DNA of 8,430 nucleotides, from the NCBI GenBank assembly GCA_002367695.1, contig DFDK01000003.1:4160-12589 (forward strand), in the 5' to 3' direction. Shown piece after piece: positions 6,366 to 8,430 of this stretch; within the stretch, counting starts at the first letter, position 1, and every line of letters begins with the position of its first letter. This stretch comes from Acidimicrobium sp. UBA3029. GTDB taxonomy: Bacteria > Actinomycetota > Acidimicrobiia > Acidimicrobiales > Ilumatobacteraceae. A model generated the notes under the pieces. It worked only from the letters and a program-made list of their open reading frames with translations. It was not told where the DNA came from and searched no databases. The translations under genes and the position numbers were made by a program.

Positions 6366-8129
6366 CTAGCTCGTCGCACAGGCGCTTTTTAGGTGCGCAG
6401 CGGCATCTGCAATTGCGACTTCACTGGCAATTCCTGTCAAACGGTCGCGTACTTCGACGACACCGTTCGCTGCACCCCTGCCCACGACAACGATGATTGG
6501 GTTGCCAATCAATTCGGCATCTTTAAATTTGACGCCAGGCGAAACTCCAACGCGATCATCGAGCAATACGCGAACGCCAGATGCGTCAAGCGTCTGAGCG
6601 AGGTCGTTTGCAGTTTTGGTAATGAGGTCGTCTTCTTTTCCAGCCATCACAATGTGCACATTGAATGGAGCAATTGCATGCGGCCAACGCAGGCCAATAT
6701 CGTCACATGTTGCTTCGGCTATTGCGGCAACTGCACGAGAAACACCAATGCCATAGGAGCCCATCGTTACGGTTTGGGCCTTGCCATTTTTGTCGAGCAC
6801 ACTCAAACCCAAGACTTCTGCATATTTTCGACCCAATTGAAACACGTGACCAATTTCGATGCCTCGTTTTATGATGAGTGCAGAAGCACACGAAGGACAT
6901 GTGTCATCATCGCGTACTTCGGCAACGTCAATTACTCCGTCTGCCGTGAAGTCTCGGCCATGTACGAGATGCGCAACGTGCTTACCAGCAGCATTTGCTC
7001 CAGTAATCCATTCACTGCCATCGGCGATGCGTGGGTCGAGCAAGTAGCGCACGCCTGTGGAATGTTTAAGGCCTAAGGCGTTTGGTCCGATATAGCCCTT
7101 GACAAGTTTCGGCTGTGCCGCAAAGTGCGTTTCGTCAAATGGCACTACTTCGGCTGGTGATACTTGTGCTTCGAGGCGCTTCATGTCAACTTCACGATCG
7201 CCTGGAACACCGATGGCAAGTGCTTCGATGCGTCCATCGGGATGGCGCAAATTGACAACTACATTTTTGAGAGTGTCTGCTGCAGTCCACTGTCGATCTG
7301 CTCGTTGTAAGTCTGCGCGTGAATTAAACAAATCGACAAGAGTCTGAATCGTAGGTGTAGCCGGGGTGTCAAAAATTTGCGCAGGAGGAGTTTGTGCGGC
7401 ATCGATAGGTGCGGGCGTACCGACTCGCACCGCTTCGGTATTAGCAGAGTAATCACACTTTGTGCATTGCACGAAGGTGTCTTCACCGATCTCGCATGGA
7501 AACAAAAACTCTTCGGACTTTGATCCGCCCATGGCACCCGACATCGCAGACACGATTGCAAAGGGCAACCCAAGTCGTTCGAAGATACGTATGTAAGCGT
7601 GGCGATGAGCGTCGTAGCTTTGTTGCAAACCTTCGTCATCGATGTCGAAACTGTACGAATCCTTCATCGAGAATTCGCGTCCTCGCAACAGACCGCCACG
7701 TGGTCGTGCTTCGTCGCGAAACTTGGTTTGAATCTGATACAGCGAGAGTGGTAGGTCTTTGTAGCTTGAGTACAAATCTTTCACGAGCAACGTAAACATT
7801 TCTTCATGGGTCGGACCGAGTAGGAAGTCGACCTTGCGTCGGTCTTGGAGCCGAAACAAGTTGTCGCCATAGTCGGTCCATCTGCCAGTCGCCTCAAATG
7901 GCTCGCGAGGCAACATGGCGGGAAAATTCACTTCTTGTGCGCCAATGTTGTCCATCTCTTGTCGGATGATCTCAGCGACATGTTGGTACACGCGCCATCC
8001 GAGTGGAAGCCATGTGTAACCGCCAGGTGCTGCGCGGCGTATGTATCCAGCCCGCACAAGTAGTCGGTGGCTTGGAACCTCTGCGTCAACAGGGTTATCG
8101 CGCAATGTGCGTACAAACAGGGTGGACAT
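6366..8129 (-). CDS. proS: Prolyl-tRNA synthetase, bacterial type with editing domain
   Basis: ProS attaches proline to tRNA-Pro in the cytoplasm. This is the bacterial-type class II enzyme of about 587 residues. Numbered from the chosen start, the N-terminus reads MSTLFVRTLR, as usual for the family. Motif 2 contains TKFRDE (135-140) and GREFSMKD (150-157). The insertion (editing) domain, which hydrolyses mischarged Ala-tRNA-Pro, spans about 204-379. Motif 3 is GSYGIGVSR (457-465). The anticodon-binding domain runs from about 488 to the end. CxxC pairs at 222/225 and 411/414 flank the editing domain; many homologues have the same pairs. The frame stays open upstream to a GTG at 8207 that would add 26 residues. 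I prefer the ATG at 8129 because it matches the family start; neither has a clear Shine-Dalgarno. Stop-to-start distance to manA is two bases, making this the first gene of a minus-strand operon. Confidence 0.95.
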   Translation of the reverse strand: MSTLFVRTLRDNPVDAEVPSHRLLVRAGYIRRAAPGGYTWLPLGWRVYQHVAEIIRQEMDNIGAQEVNFPAMLPREPFEATGRWTDYGDNLFRLQDRRKVDFLLGPTHEEMFTLLVKDLYSSYKDLPLSLYQIQTKFRDEARPRGGLLRGREFSMKDSYSFDIDDEGLQQSYDAHRHAYIRIFERLGLPFAIVSAMSGAMGGSKSEEFLFPCEIGEDTFVQCTKCDYSANTEAVRVGTPAPIDAAQTPPAQIFDTPATPTIQTLVDLFNSRADLQRADRQWTAADTLKNVVVNLRHPDGRIEALAIGVPGDREVDMKRLEAQVSPAEVVPFDETHFAAQPKLVKGYIGPNALGLKHSTGVRYLLDPRIADGSEWITGANAAGKHVAHLVHGRDFTADGVIDVAEVRDDDTCPSCASALIIKRGIEIGHVFQLGRKYAEVLGLSVLDKNGKAQTVTMGSYGIGVSRAVAAIAEATCDDIGLRWPHAIAPFNVHIVMAGKEDDLITKTANDLAQTLDASGVRVLLDDRVGVSPGVKFKDAELIGNPIIVVVGRGAANGVVEVRDRLTGIASEVAIADAAAHLKSACATS

Positions 8130-8244
8130 TTTGTTGATCACGCGCGGTCGCTTCGTTTCGTTCAGGGTTGGGTTTTTGTCTTGTTGATAACTGAATTTAC
8201 TCGGCACCTATTGGTCTAAATGCCTTTGGCCTGTTGGGTGAGCC

Positions 8245-8274
8245 GTGACGAACCTTAGTTCGCGGAGATATAAT
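8245..8274 (+). promoter_or_regulatory. Plus-strand sigma70-type promoter
   Basis: A perfect -10 hexamer TATAAT (8269-8274) is preceded, after an 18-base spacer, by GTGACG (8245-8250), which matches four of six bases of the -35 consensus. Transcription would start near 8281, directed away from proS. It is the best promoter match I found in the window. No gene is in view downstream apart from a terminator and hairpins; the controlled gene may lie beyond the right edge. Confidence 0.6.
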
Positions 8275-8280
8275 GAAGCC

Positions 8281-8334
8281 GTCCTTTAAAGTTCGTCGAG
8301 CTGAAGGCGTGGGTCTCGACCCACGCCTTTTGTT
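8281..8334 (+). ncRNA. Possible short RNA or attenuated leader
   Basis: The predicted transcription start near 8281 and the terminator ending near 8334 define a transcript of only about 54 bases. GTCGAG (8295-8300) is the exact complement of CTCGAC (8315-8320). The latter covers the terminator loop plus the first bases of its right arm, so the upstream segment could compete with or dock onto the hairpin. That fits an attenuator or a tiny structured RNA. I recognise no known RNA family, and expression is inferred from signals only. Confidence 0.3.
8304..8334 (+). terminator. Strong intrinsic terminator
   Basis: An 11-base-pair perfect stem (8304-8314 with 8319-8329, core AAGGCGTGGG/CCCACGCCTT) closes a four-base loop. 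TTTTGTT follows, with the first two T residues inside the stem. The U-tract is on the plus strand only; on the minus strand the hairpin is followed by mixed sequence, so the terminator acts on rightward transcription. No rightward gene precedes it, only the promoter at 8245-8274. Confidence 0.75.
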
Positions 8335-8342
8335 CATTACAG

Positions 8343-8380
8343 GGCCTTGTTTTTGTGGTTTAAAACCCCCAAAACAAGCC
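8343..8380 (+). other. A/T-rich imperfect hairpin
   Basis: GGC plus TTGTTTT on the left (8343-8353, one bulged C) pairs with AAAACAA plus GCC on the right (8371-8380). The stem is extended inward by a few G-C pairs (8355-8358 with 8367-8370, one mismatch) around a loop centred on TTTAAAA. Downstream AAAATTTTGTT gives a delayed T-run, so it could be a weak second rightward terminator or an RNA structural element. Confidence 0.4.
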
Positions 8381-8400
8381 AAAATTTTGTTCCAAATTAG

Positions 8401-8430
8401 TCAAGAAATTTTCAAGAAATTTTCAAGAAA
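8401..8430. repeat. 11-bp tandem repeat, truncated by window edge
   Basis: TCAAGAAATTT occurs at 8401-8411 and 8412-8422. A third copy begins at 8423 and is cut off after eight bases. Copies are identical. Each junction holds a small dyad, GAAA-T-TTTC. The A/T tracts recur about once per helical turn, which usually gives curved DNA. The total number of copies is unknown because the array runs out of the window. Confidence 0.8.

Larger units (their letters stand above)
8130..8430. other. Intergenic region upstream of proS
   Basis: About 300 bases lie between the preferred proS start and the window edge with no convincing gene. On the plus strand there are, in order, a promoter (8245-8274), a strong terminator (8304-8334), an A/T-rich hairpin (8343-8380) and an 11-bp tandem repeat (8401-8430). 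The proS promoter should lie on the minus strand between 8130 and about 8240. A TAAATT (8199-8194) could be a -10 element, but nothing resembling a -35 sits at the right distance, so I do not call it. Confidence 0.7.

Noticed and set aside
6393..7076. 227-residue plus-strand open frame opposite proS
   Set aside because: It is antisense to a clear proS; its Cys- and Asn-rich composition is typical of a shadow frame.
8194..8199. TAAATT on the minus strand as the proS -10 box
   Set aside because: The hexamer 17 bases upstream bears no resemblance to a -35 element, and A/T-rich hexamers of this kind are common here.
8197..8382. 61-residue open frame on the minus strand in the intergenic region
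   Set aside because: It covers the terminator stem and promoter, has no ribosome binding site, and its Arg/Pro-rich product looks like translated non-coding sequence.
8273..8430. Open frame on the plus strand starting at ATG 8273 and running to the window edge
   Set aside because: The ATG overlaps the TATAAT box and so precedes the predicted transcription start. The frame reads through a perfect terminator hairpin and the 11-bp repeat, has no ribosome binding site, and its product resembles nothing I know.
1..8430. CRISPR array, tRNA or rRNA gene, insertion sequence or phage gene
   Set aside because: No regularly spaced repeats beyond the 11-bp tandem, no tRNA-like cloverleaf, no conserved rRNA segments and no transposase or integrase motifs were seen. 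Coding density is filled by housekeeping genes.

Overview
The window looks like a core-gene region of an actinobacterium, probably one of the lower-GC aquatic lineages (Acidimicrobiia-like). This rests on three things: the gene order cdsA-dxr-rseP-ispG, which is typical of Actinobacteria; base composition that looks close to half G+C by eye; and actinobacterial-style motif wording in ProS and CdsA. The class assignment is inference; the gene calls are not.

Positions 1-4615 form a dense plus-strand operon. It begins with the last codons of an upstream gene (probably frr), which overlap the GTG start of cdsA (CDP-diacylglycerol synthase). dxr/ispC (second step of the MEP isoprenoid pathway), rseP (site-2 membrane protease) and ispG (MEP [4Fe-4S] enzyme) follow. 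dxr and rseP overlap by 4 bases, and rseP carries the clearest Shine-Dalgarno sequence in the window. The operon combines phospholipid precursor synthesis, isoprenoid precursor synthesis and membrane proteolysis, all serving the cell envelope.

Positions 4619-8129 form a compact minus-strand unit read as proS (prolyl-tRNA synthetase), manA (class I mannose-6-phosphate isomerase), then a secreted SGNH/GDSL hydrolase. proS and manA are 2 bases apart, and manA and the hydrolase overlap by 16 bases. The unit converges on ispG with only 3 bases between stop codons. A possible minus-strand terminator lies inside the 3' end of ispG. In many Actinobacteria proS follows ispG on the same strand, so here the proS end appears inverted, with manA and the hydrolase lying between the two.

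Positions 8130-8430 hold no convincing gene. They contain a near-consensus plus-strand sigma70-type promoter, a strong intrinsic terminator about 30 bases beyond the predicted transcription start, a second A/T-rich hairpin, and an 11-bp tandem repeat running off the window edge. The layout suggests a very short RNA or an attenuated leader for a gene to the right.

Most of the window is conserved housekeeping sequence. I see no new enzymatic or defence system; the least explained part is the right-hand intergenic region.
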